Positions 15,046 through 23,120 of a stretch of 24,252 bases of DNA are shown one piece after another (the stretch's first letter is position 1; every line of letters begins with the position of its first letter). Position numbers and translations under genes: made by a program. Source of the DNA: F1-20-MAGs119 sp041164425 (GTDB taxonomy: Bacteria; Actinomycetota; Acidimicrobiia; Acidimicrobiales; Ilumatobacteraceae); NCBI GenBank assembly GCA_041164425.1, contig JBEAPO010000039.1, forward strand, positions 1 to 24,252, in the 5' to 3' direction. The notes beneath the pieces were generated by a model. It did no database searches. It saw only the letters and a list, made by a program, of their open reading frames with translations, and was not told where the DNA came from.

Positions 15046-16204
15046 GCGTCTGGGCACGGCTGTCACCGGCGAGGTTCGCCGCAAGCGCGTTCATCGCGTA
15101 AGCGAACGACAGTTCACGTTCCGGATGCAGGAATGCGACGGAACCACCAAAGCCCGGATGCCCGAAGCTGCCCGGGCCCGCGTACTGCGTGAAGACACTG
15201 TGCATCATGAATCCCATCGAGAACACCGTCGGCATGATGAGGCACTTGTCGCCCTCGTTCGCGGGCGTCTGGTTCTCAGTCGCAGCAGCCAGCGCAGCGT
15301 CCGACAACAGGCGAACACCGTTGATCGGAGCCTGCAGGGCGGCGTACATCGTTGCGAGCGAACGCGCATTGGTGGCGGCACCGGCCGCCGGAATCTGCGC
15401 ACGCAATACCTCGGGCCGATTGAACAGCCCCTCGCCGGTCCACATGCCCGACAGTGACAAGGCCTGACCGCCCGGCGTGTCGGGCCCGAGCATCCGCTCG
15501 ATGAGCTCTCGGGCAGCCTTTGCTTCGGCGGTTTCCTCACCACCCGACGCCTTCGCCTCCTCCTGCATCAGAGGTGCAACACGGTGGTGCAGCCGATCGG
15601 GCAGGCCGATGTGCAGGTCGACGCCCAATGGGCCGGCGATTTCTTCGTTGACGAACCGACCGATGTCACGGCCGTCGACACGCCGCACGAGTTCACCGAC
15701 CAGCCAACCATAGGTGAGCGCGTGATAGCCGTGTGCGGTACCGGGTTCCCAACGCGGCTTGGTGTCGGCGAGTGCCCGCGCGATGCGCACGTCGTCGAGA
15801 ATCTCGTCGAGCGTCAAAGTTTCGTCGATGGTGTACAGACCCGCGCGATGCGACGCCATCTGGGCAACCGTGACGTTCCCTTTGCCGTGAGCAGCGAACT
15901 CGGGCCAATAATGTGACACGGGTCGGTGGTAGTCGACGAGTCCACGTTCGACGCACATTGCGAGCGCTGTCGCTGCAATGCCCTTTGTCGTGCTGAACAC
16001 AACCTGAAGGTTGTCGGCCGTGTACGGCGCGGTGCGTTCCTGGTCAACCCAGCCGGCGACCAAGTCGACCACGAGCTTTCCGCGATGGAACACCGCAACG
16101 CTGCAGCCCATTTCTCCCGTCGATACGAAGTTCGACTCGATCGCGGCGCGCACGCTGTCCCAACCCTCGGCGCAGAGGCCAGTGACGGGAACGTTGTTCG
16201 TCAT
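15008..16204 (-). CDS. Serine hydrolase of the beta-lactamase / class C penicillin-binding fold (EstB-like)
   Basis: A 398-residue protein with the class C beta-lactamase-like SxxK motif FSTTKG (S71, K74), the second motif Tyr in HGYHALTYGWLVGE (Y160, in the place of YxN/YxS), and a GHPGFGGS element near the C-terminus that replaces the KTG box. This pattern is seen in esterases and actinobacterial 'beta-lactamase-related serine hydrolases' rather than true lactamases. No signal peptide is visible, so it is probably cytoplasmic and acts on an ester or amide substrate. It starts 10 nt after the LLM oxidoreductase stop and is probably the last gene of a LarE-LLM-hydrolase run. Its 3' end overlaps the MFS gene by 38 nt on the other strand. 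Confidence 0.88.
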   Translation of the reverse strand: MTNNVPVTGLCAEGWDSVRAAIESNFVSTGEMGCSVAVFHRGKLVVDLVAGWVDQERTAPYTADNLQVVFSTTKGIAATALAMCVERGLVDYHRPVSHYWPEFAAHGKGNVTVAQMASHRAGLYTIDETLTLDEILDDVRIARALADTKPRWEPGTAHGYHALTYGWLVGELVRRVDGRDIGRFVNEEIAGPLGVDLHIGLPDRLHHRVAPLMQEEAKASGGEETAEAKAARELIERMLGPDTPGGQALSLSGMWTGEGLFNRPEVLRAQIPAAGAATNARSLATMYAALQAPINGVRLLSDAALAAATENQTPANEGDKCLIMPTVFSMGFMMHSVFTQYAGPGSFGHPGFGGSVAFLHPERELSFAYAMNALAANLAGDSRAQTLIDAAVRCADSV

Positions 16205-16214
16205 GACGAAGCCG

Positions 16215-17267
16215 TCAGATGCTGTCGACGATGTCGCGCAGCGTCTCGATCTGGTTCACCGCATCGGGACCAACGGGATTGACGCTGAGCACGGTCACAC
16301 CGGCAGCCTTGAACGCTGCAACACGATCGGCGATCAGGCTTCGCGGCCCGACAAGGTTCGTCAGCTCGAGCATCTCGGTCGGCACGTTCGCTGCGGCTTC
16401 TTCCTTTTTTCCGTCAAGGTAGAGGTCCTGGATGATCTTCGCTTCGTCCTCGTAGCCGTATGCGCGGCAGATGTCGTTGTAGAAGTTCTTGCCGCGGGCG
16501 CCCATGCCGCCGATGTAGAGCGCGCTGTTCGGGCGGACCATGTCGAGGATCTTCGACTTCTTGTCGCCCACGTTGTCCTCACCGATGGCGAGGATGCCGC
16601 CGGCGCTGATCTCGAGTTGACCGAGTTCCGGGCTGCGCTTGGCGAGGCCGGCCTTCAGTTGCTTGCCCCACACGCGGTCGAACTTTTCGGGCACGAACAT
16701 GATGGGCAGCCAACCGTTGGCGAGTTCGGCGGTCGCTTCGACGCTGAGGCCCTTGAGGCTCGCCCACCACACCGGAATATCGGCGCGCTTCGGATGGTTG
16801 ATCAGCTTCAACGGCTTGCCGAGGCCCGTGCCAACTCCAGCCGGCAACGGCGCCTGCACCGTCTGGCCCTGGAAGTTCAACGGCTCGCGCTTCCACACCG
16901 AGCGACAGACTTCGATGTATTCCTTGATGCGCTGCATCGGCTTTTCGTAGGGAACGCCGTGGAATCCTTCGACGACCTGCGGGCCGGATGCACCGAGGCC
17001 GAGGATGAACCTGCCGTCACTGACATAGTCGCAGCCTGCCGCGGTCATTGCCATCAGCGCAGCGGTACGTGAGTACACGTTGACGATGCCCGTACCAATT
17101 TCGACGCGGTTCGTGATGGCGGCGAGGTAGCCCACCTGTGAGATCGCGTCGAAGCTGTACGCCTCGGCGATCCACACCTGGTCGAGACCGGCTTTTTCGA
17201 GTTCAACCACGCGCTGTGCGGCTTCCTTGAAACCACCCGCGTAGTTGATCATCATCGACAACTTCAT
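16215..17267 (-). CDS. LLM-class (luciferase-like) F420-dependent oxidoreductase
   Basis: A 350-residue bacterial-luciferase-fold TIM barrel. Recognisable parts are VELEKAGLDQVWIAEAYSFD (21-40), the non-prolyl cis-peptide region RVEIGTGIVNVYSRTA (54-69), GRFILGLGASGPQVVEGFHG (85-104), the insertion RIKEYIEVCRSVW and the C-terminal substrate-enclosing segment. The subgroup is widely annotated as F420-dependent in actinobacteria, but FMN cannot be excluded by sequence. ATG at 17267 is used because GGGGGA stands 4 nt upstream; an in-frame TTG four codons earlier has no such site. It follows LarE by 39 nt and precedes the serine hydrolase by 10 nt on the same strand, suggesting a shared transcript. 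Substrate unknown. Confidence 0.92.
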   Translation of the reverse strand: MKLSMMINYAGGFKEAAQRVVELEKAGLDQVWIAEAYSFDAISQVGYLAAITNRVEIGTGIVNVYSRTAALMAMTAAGCDYVSDGRFILGLGASGPQVVEGFHGVPYEKPMQRIKEYIEVCRSVWKREPLNFQGQTVQAPLPAGVGTGLGKPLKLINHPKRADIPVWWASLKGLSVEATAELANGWLPIMFVPEKFDRVWGKQLKAGLAKRSPELGQLEISAGGILAIGEDNVGDKKSKILDMVRPNSALYIGGMGARGKNFYNDICRAYGYEDEAKIIQDLYLDGKKEEAAANVPTEMLELTNLVGPRSLIADRVAAFKAAGVTVLSVNPVGPDAVNQIETLRDIVDSI

Positions 17268-17306
17268 GTTTTCCCCCAAAGAAACGCTCAGGCTGACTCG
17301 CCAACC

Positions 17307-18146
17307 CTACGGTGAGTCTTCGGTGAGTGCCCAATTCAGGTTGCCAGAACGGAATCCAGCCAAATCAAGGGTCACGTAGCGGTACCCGACCGCCTCTAGC
17401 GCGACGACAACCTTCGCGTGGTGTTCGGCAATCGCGGGGAACGTCGTCGGGTCGACCTCGATCCGCACGGTGTCGCCTGCGTGCCGCACCCGCAGGTTTC
17501 CCGGCGCCACTCCTGCCCTGGCAAGGACCTCGCGTAACGCCGCCTCGGCGCGGTCGATGCGGCCGAGCAGCCCGACCGTGACGGGCGTTCCGTACGGTAC
17601 GCGACTCGCCAGACACGCCGCTGCCGGCTTGTCCCACGTCCGCAGACCCATCTCGCGCGACAAACCGCGGACGTCGGCCTTCGTCAGTCCGGCCTCGACC
17701 ATGGGGAAACGCGCACCTTTCGCTTCGGCGGCGCGTTGGCCCGGTCGATGATCGCCGAGGTCGTCGAGGTTGACGCCGAGGACGATCGGTCCGCCGTATT
17801 CGACGGAGATCGGCGTGAGGACGTCCATCAACTCGTCCTTGCAATGAAAGCATCTGTCGCCGTCGTTCGCGATGTAGGCCGGACGAGAAGTTTCATTGGT
17901 GGGCACCGCGCGCCAGTCGAGACCCCACTCTTCTGCAATATCGGCGCAATCCCGCTCTTCGGATGCAGCGAGCGAGGCCGACACCGCGGTGACGCACAGC
18001 ACGTTCTCGCGGCCGAGCAGTCGCGTGGCGCGTGCAGCAAGAAACGCCGAGTCGGCGCCGCCGCTGAATGCGACCACCGCGCGCCCGAGGGTTCGCAGAA
18101 CGTCGTCGAGCGCCGTGCCCCCGGATGCAGTGTCGTGACCGTTCAT
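17307..18146 (-). CDS. larE: LarE-like ATP-dependent sacrificial sulfur transferase
   Basis: A 279-residue PP-loop (N-type ATP pyrophosphatase) protein. The PP-loop is VAFSGGADSAFLA (25-37). CFHCK (99-103) and GVNLDDLGDHRPGQRAA (124-140) match LarE. TWDKPAAACLASRVPYG (170-186) carries the conserved cysteine C178, equivalent to the cysteine that Lactobacillus LarE sacrifices to dehydroalanine. LarE adenylates the carboxylates of pyridinium bis-carboxylate mononucleotide and installs the sulfurs of the nickel-pincer nucleotide cofactor. One candidate sulfur cysteine at the active loop suggests the single-Cys sacrificial type rather than the three-Cys [4Fe-4S] type. No larA, larB or larC lies in the window. 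The gene starts the minus-strand run and is divergent from the alpha/beta hydrolase. Confidence 0.9.
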   Translation of the reverse strand: MNGHDTASGGTALDDVLRTLGRAVVAFSGGADSAFLAARATRLLGRENVLCVTAVSASLAASEERDCADIAEEWGLDWRAVPTNETSRPAYIANDGDRCFHCKDELMDVLTPISVEYGGPIVLGVNLDDLGDHRPGQRAAEAKGARFPMVEAGLTKADVRGLSREMGLRTWDKPAAACLASRVPYGTPVTVGLLGRIDRAEAALREVLARAGVAPGNLRVRHAGDTVRIEVDPTTFPAIAEHHAKVVVALEAVGYRYVTLDLAGFRSGNLNWALTEDSP

Positions 18147-18214
18147 CGTGGTTCCATCGTGCCATTCATTCGACGCCGTGCGAAACTCCCGTTGTGGACA
18201 CGCCGCGAAGTGAA

Positions 18215-19075
18215 ATGATCCCCGTGCGCGGGGACCTCGCCCTCCACTGCCTCACATGGGAAACGGGTCGCACCAACGGCGAGGTTCCGTTCGTTCTCGT
18301 ACATGGCCTCGCTTCCAACGCACGTCTCTGGGACGGAGTCGCCCGGCACCTTGCTGCGCTCGGCCACACCGTTGTGGCCGTCGACCAGCGCGGCCATGGG
18401 CGAAGCGACAAGCCCGATGACGGGTTCGACATGGAAACCGTCGCCCACGACCTCGAACTGCTGATCGATGCGCTCGCATTCGAGCGGCCCGTCGTCGCTG
18501 GTCAGTCGTGGGGTGCCAACGTCGTGGTCGAACTCGCCCATCGCTCCCCTCGCTCAGTGCGGGGTGTCGTCGCCGTCGACGGAGGCACGATCCACCTGCG
18601 CCGGCACTTCCCCGCGTGGGACGATTGCGCCGCACAACTCGCTCCGCCGAATCTCCGCGGCATGCCCGCGTCACGACTCGAATCGGCGATCCGCTCGACT
18701 CACCCCGACTGGCCGCCCGAGGGCATCGCCGGGACTCTCGCCAACATGGAGGTACTCGCCGACGGGACGATTCGACCGTGGTTGTCGCGCGAGCGACACA
18801 TGAAGATTCTCCGCGGACTCTGGGAGCACGAACCCGAAACACTGTTTCCCGACATCGAACTGCCGTTGCTCTTCATGCCCGCTGTCGCCGACGACGACCG
18901 CCACGCTCGGGGTTGGGCCGCCGACAAACGCGAGGCAATCGAACGCGCCGTGAAATCACTGCGCCGCGCCAAGGTGTCGTGGTTCCACGGTGCCGACCAC
19001 GATCTCCATGCCCAACATCCGTTGCGGGTGGCGCAAGAATTGCACGCAGAAACGCAAGGCGGATTGTTCTCATGA
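18215..19075 (+). CDS. Alpha/beta hydrolase
   Basis: A 286-residue alpha/beta-hydrolase. It has the oxyanion-hole HGLAS (30-34), DQRGHGRSDKP (57-67) with the conserved arginine turn, the nucleophile elbow VAGQSWGAN (S98), the acid-loop region LFMPAVADDDRH, and a C-terminal catalytic His in WFHGADHDLHAQHP. Esterase, lipase, haloalkane or C-C hydrolase activity is possible; the substrate is not readable. The start is uncertain: ATG 18215 gives a family-like beginning just before GDLALH, whereas an in-frame GTG at 18194 would add seven residues; neither has a strong ribosome site. Its stop overlaps the start of the next gene (ATGA), so the two proteins are probably made together in similar amounts. 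Confidence 0.87.
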   Translation: MIPVRGDLALHCLTWETGRTNGEVPFVLVHGLASNARLWDGVARHLAALGHTVVAVDQRGHGRSDKPDDGFDMETVAHDLELLIDALAFERPVVAGQSWGANVVVELAHRSPRSVRGVVAVDGGTIHLRRHFPAWDDCAAQLAPPNLRGMPASRLESAIRSTHPDWPPEGIAGTLANMEVLADGTIRPWLSRERHMKILRGLWEHEPETLFPDIELPLLFMPAVADDDRHARGWAADKREAIERAVKSLRRAKVSWFHGADHDLHAQHPLRVAQELHAETQGGLFS

Positions 19076-20337
19076 CTTCACTTCCACGCATACTCACGAT
19101 CATGGGCTCAGGTGAAACGGCCCCGACCATGGTGAAGGTCCATCGCGAAATCGTCGGCCGCCTCGGGTCGACCTCCGCGGTATTGCTCGACACGCCGTAT
19201 GGCTTCCAGGAGAACGCCCCCGAGCTCGCATCACGTGCGGTCGAATACTTCAAGACCAGCGTGAACGTCACCATCACTCCGGCCGGACTCGGCCGCGTGA
19301 CCGATGCCGATCCGGTTGCTTTGCAACATGGCCTGAACCTGGTGTCGGACGCGAACTATCTATTCGCGGGCCCCGGCTCGCCCACCTACGCACTGCGCCA
19401 GTGGAAGGACACGACAATTCCCGACCTGTTGCACACGAAGATCCGCACGGGTGGTGCCGTCACCTTCGCGTCGGCCGCGGCGCTGACACTCGGATCGCGA
19501 ACCGTACCCGTTTACGAGATCTACAAGTGCGGTGAAGAGCCGTATTGGCTCGAAGGGCTGAACCTCCTCGGTGACCTCGGTATTCCCGCAGTCGTCATCC
19601 CCCACTACAACAACGCCGAGGGCGGCCACCATGACACGCGTTTTTGCTATCTCGGCGAACGTCGACTGATCGCACTCGAAGCCGAACTCGCTCCAAACGA
19701 ATACGTGTTGGGAGTCGACGAACACACGGGGCTCGTCATCGACTTCGACGCGGCTGTGGCGCGCGTCGTCGGCAACGGCGTGGTGACCCTTCGCGTCGAC
19801 GGAGCGTCGCACACGTTTGCAACGGGCGAAACGATCCCGCTCGGGGTGTTGCGTGACCCCCGCGATGGTTCACCCGCAACCGCAGCTCCCGTCGCGGCAC
19901 AGCCGATACCCGTGACGAGTGATGAGAAAGGCGACGCAACACCCACCTCGCTGCGCGGCGCAGCCGAAGCGCGCAAGGCCGAATTCGAGGCAGCACTCGC
20001 GGCCCATGATTCGTCCGGCGCGACACGAGCGGTGCTCGATCTCGAGGCCGACATCCGCCACTGGTCGGCCGACACTCTGACGGGCACTGACGGCGATTTC
20101 GCGCGCGACACGTTTCGCGGCATGATCCTGAAGCTCGGAGACGCGGCCTCGTCGGGACTGGCCGATCCCCGTTCGACAGTCGCACCGTATGTCGAGGCGA
20201 TCCTCGAGATCAGGAAAGTTGTTCGAGCCGAGAAGCGCTACGACCTGTCCGACATCATTCGAGACGCACTTGCTGGCGCAAATGTCGAGGTTCGCGACAC
20301 ACCCGCGGGCGTCGAGTGGGTTTTGCAGACGCCGTAA
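19072..20337 (+). CDS. Peptidase S51/GATase-1-like domain fused to a cysteinyl-tRNA synthetase-like C-terminal domain
   Basis: A 421-residue two-part protein. Residues ~5-260 have a class I glutamine amidotransferase/peptidase S51-like layout: TIMGSGETAPTM (9-20), a nucleotide-free FAGPGSPTYALRQ (98-110), a nucleophile-turn equivalent TFASAAALTLG (131-141, S134), IPHYNNAEGGHHDTR (176-190, H178) and LGERRLIALE. This resembles cyanophycinase/dipeptidase E, with Ser as the presumed nucleophile. After a Pro/Ala/Thr-rich linker (~265-292), residues ~293-421 form a mostly helical tail. It ends with YVEAILEIRKVVRAEKRY, DLSDIIRDAL and VRDTPAGVEW, which closely follows the end of CysRS (AD.IRD.L....V...DTP.G..W). 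The HIGH, KMSKS and zinc-Cys catalytic elements of CysRS are absent. ATG overlaps the hydrolase stop. The 3' end is 3 nt from the convergent permease gene. Function unknown. Confidence 0.82.
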   Translation: MTSLPRILTIMGSGETAPTMVKVHREIVGRLGSTSAVLLDTPYGFQENAPELASRAVEYFKTSVNVTITPAGLGRVTDADPVALQHGLNLVSDANYLFAGPGSPTYALRQWKDTTIPDLLHTKIRTGGAVTFASAAALTLGSRTVPVYEIYKCGEEPYWLEGLNLLGDLGIPAVVIPHYNNAEGGHHDTRFCYLGERRLIALEAELAPNEYVLGVDEHTGLVIDFDAAVARVVGNGVVTLRVDGASHTFATGETIPLGVLRDPRDGSPATAAPVAAQPIPVTSDEKGDATPTSLRGAAEARKAEFEAALAAHDSSGATRAVLDLEADIRHWSADTLTGTDGDFARDTFRGMILKLGDAASSGLADPRSTVAPYVEAILEIRKVVRAEKRYDLSDIIRDALAGANVEVRDTPAGVEWVLQTP

Positions 20338-20340
20338 TTG

Positions 20341-21198
20341 CTACAAATGACCGAGTGCGGCAACGCGTCGTTTGCCCCGCACGCCCGAGGCGAAGTAAAC
20401 GCCGCTGAACGCAGTGGCGCACACGATGATGATCATCGCAGCGGCCGACGTGTTCGTGTGGTACGCAAGGTTCATGCCGAGCAAGGCGCCACCCGCGCCG
20501 ATCGCCGGGGCAACCCACAACATGCGGGAGAACCTGTTGGTCAGCATGCGCGCGGTTGCGGCCGGAATGACGAGAAGGGCCGAGATGAGCAAAGTTCCGA
20601 TGACCCGCATCGTGACGAGGATCGTCAGTGAAAGCATCACCATGAGGGCCGCCTCCATCATCGACACACGCACACCCGAGACCGAAGCCACTTCGGGGTC
20701 GAAAGTCGAGAAGAGAAAGCGTCGATAGCCGACGATGATGATGGTCGTGGCGAGAATGCCGACGACGACAACCGCGATGATGTCCCCGGTCTTCACGCCG
20801 AGCACACTGCCAAAGAGCACCGCTTCGATGCTGCGCTTGGCCTGGCCGTAGCGGTTGAGAAGAGCCAGACCGACCGCGAACGAAGCGGTTGTGACGACAC
20901 CGATCGCGGCGTCCGCACCGAGGATGCGCCGACGCGCGATGCGTCCGATGAGAACGCCCGACACGATTCCCCACAGACCGGCACCGACGAAGTAGTTGAG
21001 GTTCATCACCGCCGACGCCGCGGCCCCACCGAACACCGCATGCGACAAGCCGTGTCCGATGTACGACATACCGCGCAAAACCACAAACACACCGAGAAGC
21101 CCGCACAACCCGCCGGCAGCGACAGCAACGACGGTGCCGTTGCGGAAGAACTCGAATCCGTACGGCTCGAGAAGATCGACCGCAAGATTGGTCGTCAC
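20341..21198 (-). CDS. znuB: Zinc/manganese ABC transporter permease (ABC-3 family)
   Basis: A 285-residue integral membrane protein with about eight or nine hydrophobic segments. ABC-3 family signatures are LLGVFVVLRGMSYIGHGLSHA (35-55, coupling region), VLFGSVLGV, and near the end RVIGTLLISALLVIPAATARMLT, the typical metal-permease stretch. It forms the channel through which the substrate-binding lipoprotein delivers Zn(II) or Mn(II), powered by the ATPase. GTG at 21198 is two bases after the ATPase stop (TGA-CG-GTG), so it depends on re-initiation by the same ribosomes. It is the last gene of the znuA-znuC-znuB run and its stop is only 3 nt from the convergent fusion gene, leaving no space for a separate terminator. 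Confidence 0.92.
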   Translation of the reverse strand: MTTNLAVDLLEPYGFEFFRNGTVVAVAAGGLCGLLGVFVVLRGMSYIGHGLSHAVFGGAAASAVMNLNYFVGAGLWGIVSGVLIGRIARRRILGADAAIGVVTTASFAVGLALLNRYGQAKRSIEAVLFGSVLGVKTGDIIAVVVVGILATTIIIVGYRRFLFSTFDPEVASVSGVRVSMMEAALMVMLSLTILVTMRVIGTLLISALLVIPAATARMLTNRFSRMLWVAPAIGAGGALLGMNLAYHTNTSAAAMIIIVCATAFSGVYFASGVRGKRRVAALGHL

Positions 21199-21200
21199 CG

Positions 21201-21998
21201 TCAGACCGCCCGCGGACGGAACGGCCTGATGACCGCACCTTCGGCATGGTCGAGAACGACCGGCATGCCACCGTGTTCGAGCACGTGCATCGGCGCGCCG
21301 TAAAGACGTTCCAAGACATCGGGCACCAACACGTCGCGCGGGCTACCGTCGGCGATGATCTCGCGGTTCAGACAGACGAGGCGCGGCAGGTGGGCCGCGA
21401 GACCGTTGAGGTCGTGCGTCGTGAGAAGCACCGAGACGCCCTCTTGATGCAGGTCGGCGAGAAGGTGCAGCACCTCGTGGCGGGTGCGCACGTCGACACC
21501 CGAGGTAGGTTCGTCAAGTACGAGGATGTCGGGATTGTGGAAGAGTGCGCGCGCAACGAACACTCGCTGCTGCTGGCCGCCCGACAGTTCGCGGATGTGA
21601 CGGTTGCCGAGGCCGGCCAAACCGAGACGTTCGAGCATGTCGTTGGCCTCGCGACGTTCGGCGAGGGTGATTCGCGGCAACACCCGACGTTGCGGGCGCG
21701 TCATCACCATGACCTCGAGAACCGTGACCGGGAAGTTCCAGTCGACCGACTCGACCTGTGGCACGTAACCGAGACGCACTCCCTTCACGGTGCCGACCTC
21801 GCCGTGGACCGGCTTCACCATCCCGAGAATCGCGCGCAGGAGTGTGGTCTTTCCCGACCCCGACGGACCCACGATGCCGACGAACTCACCACGCTCGACG
21901 TTGAAGGTGACGTCGTTGACGACGAGGTTGTCGCCGTATGCACACGACAAGTGGTGACAGGAGACCAACAGATTTGCGGGAGCCGGCTTCAGGTTCAT
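21201..21998 (-). CDS. znuC: Zinc/manganese ABC transporter ATP-binding protein
   Basis: A 265-residue ABC ATPase with all motifs: Walker A GPSGSGKT (44-51), Q-loop VPQVESVDWNFPVTV (Q81), signature LSGGQQQR (138-145), Walker B ILVLDEPTSGVD (158-169) and H-loop TTHDL (H195). The Q-loop sequence VPQ....DW.FP..V is the fingerprint of the metal (Mn/Zn/Fe chelate) ABC-3 partner ATPases. ATG at 21998 overlaps the substrate-binding protein stop by 4 nt (ATGA); a longer reading frame upstream lies inside that gene. Spacing to the permease is 2 nt. No Zur gene is visible. Confidence 0.94.
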   Translation of the reverse strand: MNLKPAPANLLVSCHHLSCAYGDNLVVNDVTFNVERGEFVGIVGPSGSGKTTLLRAILGMVKPVHGEVGTVKGVRLGYVPQVESVDWNFPVTVLEVMVMTRPQRRVLPRITLAERREANDMLERLGLAGLGNRHIRELSGGQQQRVFVARALFHNPDILVLDEPTSGVDVRTRHEVLHLLADLHQEGVSVLLTTHDLNGLAAHLPRLVCLNREIIADGSPRDVLVPDVLERLYGAPMHVLEHGGMPVVLDHAEGAVIRPFRPRAV

Positions 21999-23056
21999 TG
22001 GGGGTAGTTCGCCTTGTCTTTCGTTACGTCGGAGACGTCGAGTTTCTTCAGGGATTCGGCGTCGCCACCAAGCGCTTCGACGATGGTCACGTAGTTGAAC
22101 CGCATGAGACCCATCCACGTGTGTTCTGGATCGCCGGGCTCACCCAGCAGGTCGTCGTCACGCAACACATCGATGTACGTGACACCGGCTTCCTTGCCGA
22201 TCTGCTCGAGAACCGGCGACGGGAAAACTTCGCTACCAAATACGGCTTTCACACCTTCGGCTTTGACCTGCGAGATGAGATTTGCGATTTCCTTTGGTGT
22301 CGGTTCTTCGAACGACGAGGGCTGGATGGCGCCGACGACGGTCCATCCGTATTCATTCGCGAAGTACGCATACGCATCGTGATAGGTCACCAGTTTGCGC
22401 ACCTCGGCGTCGAGTGTCTCGCTGGCGGCGCGAACCGCTGCGTCGAGTTCGTCGACCTTGGCCGAGAAGTTCGCCAAGTTCGCCCCGTATACCTCGGCGT
22501 TGGCGGGGTCACGCAACGACAGCGTGTCGGCTACGACCCGTGCATAGTCCTTCACCATCGGCGGGTTCGTCCAGAGATGTGGGTTCGGCTTGCCGCCATC
22601 TTTCGGAAACGAGAAGTCGAAGATCCACTCGCTTTCAGGCAACACCTCTGTACCGAGCTCGCAGATCGTCGCGCCGTCGCGCAGGTTGGCGAGCGCGAGA
22701 TCTTTCGTCGGCTCTTCCAGAACGAGACCGTTGATGAAAACCACGTCGGCTTCTTCCAGGGTCTTTGCCGCACTGGGTGGCGGCTCGAAGGTGTGGGAGT
22801 TGGTCCCCTCTGGCACGAGACCCTCGATCACCGCATCGGTGTCGCCCGCGATGTTGGCCACGATGTTCGTGATCGGCGCGACGGTAGACGCGATACGAAT
22901 CGGGCGGCCCTCGACGACTGCCCCTCCCGCGCACGACACCGATTCGGGGTTTTCGCCAGAACTCGCTGCGGGGGCGTCGGTGCCGCCACACGCCCCCAAG
23001 ACGGAAAAAATCAGCAGAATTCCGACCAAATTGGTCCGCTTTCGGGGCAATCGCAC
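21995..23056 (-). CDS. znuA: Zinc/manganese ABC transporter substrate-binding lipoprotein (ZnuA-like)
   Basis: A 353-residue cluster A-I metal-binding lipoprotein. The signal peptide has basic start RLPRKR, hydrophobic core 10-22 and lipobox VLGACG, so C23 should be lipidated. Expected metal ligands are H88 (TNSHTFEP), H160 (KPNPHLW) and H226 (TYHDAYAYF), with an acidic fourth ligand downstream (E276 in GSEVFPSP or D300). His at the third position, where Mn-binding PsaA-type proteins have Glu, suggests zinc. The long His/Asp-rich loop of E. coli ZnuA is missing. GTG at 23056 is the only sensible start. The upstream 64 nt contain a hairpin and an AT-rich stretch that may hold the promoter. A conventional Zur box was not recognised. 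Confidence 0.92.
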   Translation of the reverse strand: MRLPRKRTNLVGILLIFSVLGACGGTDAPAASSGENPESVSCAGGAVVEGRPIRIASTVAPITNIVANIAGDTDAVIEGLVPEGTNSHTFEPPPSAAKTLEEADVVFINGLVLEEPTKDLALANLRDGATICELGTEVLPESEWIFDFSFPKDGGKPNPHLWTNPPMVKDYARVVADTLSLRDPANAEVYGANLANFSAKVDELDAAVRAASETLDAEVRKLVTYHDAYAYFANEYGWTVVGAIQPSSFEEPTPKEIANLISQVKAEGVKAVFGSEVFPSPVLEQIGKEAGVTYIDVLRDDDLLGEPGDPEHTWMGLMRFNYVTIVEALGGDAESLKKLDVSDVTKDKANYPQ

Positions 23057-23083
23057 GTTTTAGTTCTAATTGCAAAACTGTCG

Positions 23084-23105
23084 GTTTCCGCATCCCAGCG
23101 GAAAC
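23084..23105 (-). terminator. Hairpin after the acyl-CoA synthetase, possible intrinsic terminator
   Basis: Perfect 8-bp inverted repeat GTTTCCGC/GCGGAAAC with a 6-nt loop, lying 16 nt past the stop of the acyl-CoA synthetase gene and upstream of znuA. In the minus-strand direction it is followed by CGACAGTTTTGC, with only four consecutive T residues seven nt later, so it is a weak intrinsic terminator at best. A second, shorter hairpin (arms AACTTC 23103-23108 and GAAGTT 23116-23121) shares three bases with it, so the two cannot form fully at once. It separates the ligase from znuABC. Confidence 0.45.
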
Positions 23106-23120
23106 TTCTTCACCGGAAGT

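Noticed and set aside
17311..17328. Direct heptamer repeat GGTGAGT-CTTC-GGTGAGT
   Set aside because: It lies within the last codons of larE, occurs only twice, and has no neighbouring regulatory context.
20255..21319. A 354-codon minus-strand frame across the metal permease gene
   Set aside because: Arg/Cys-rich shadow of the permease frame, which itself has proper membrane segments and ABC-3 motifs.
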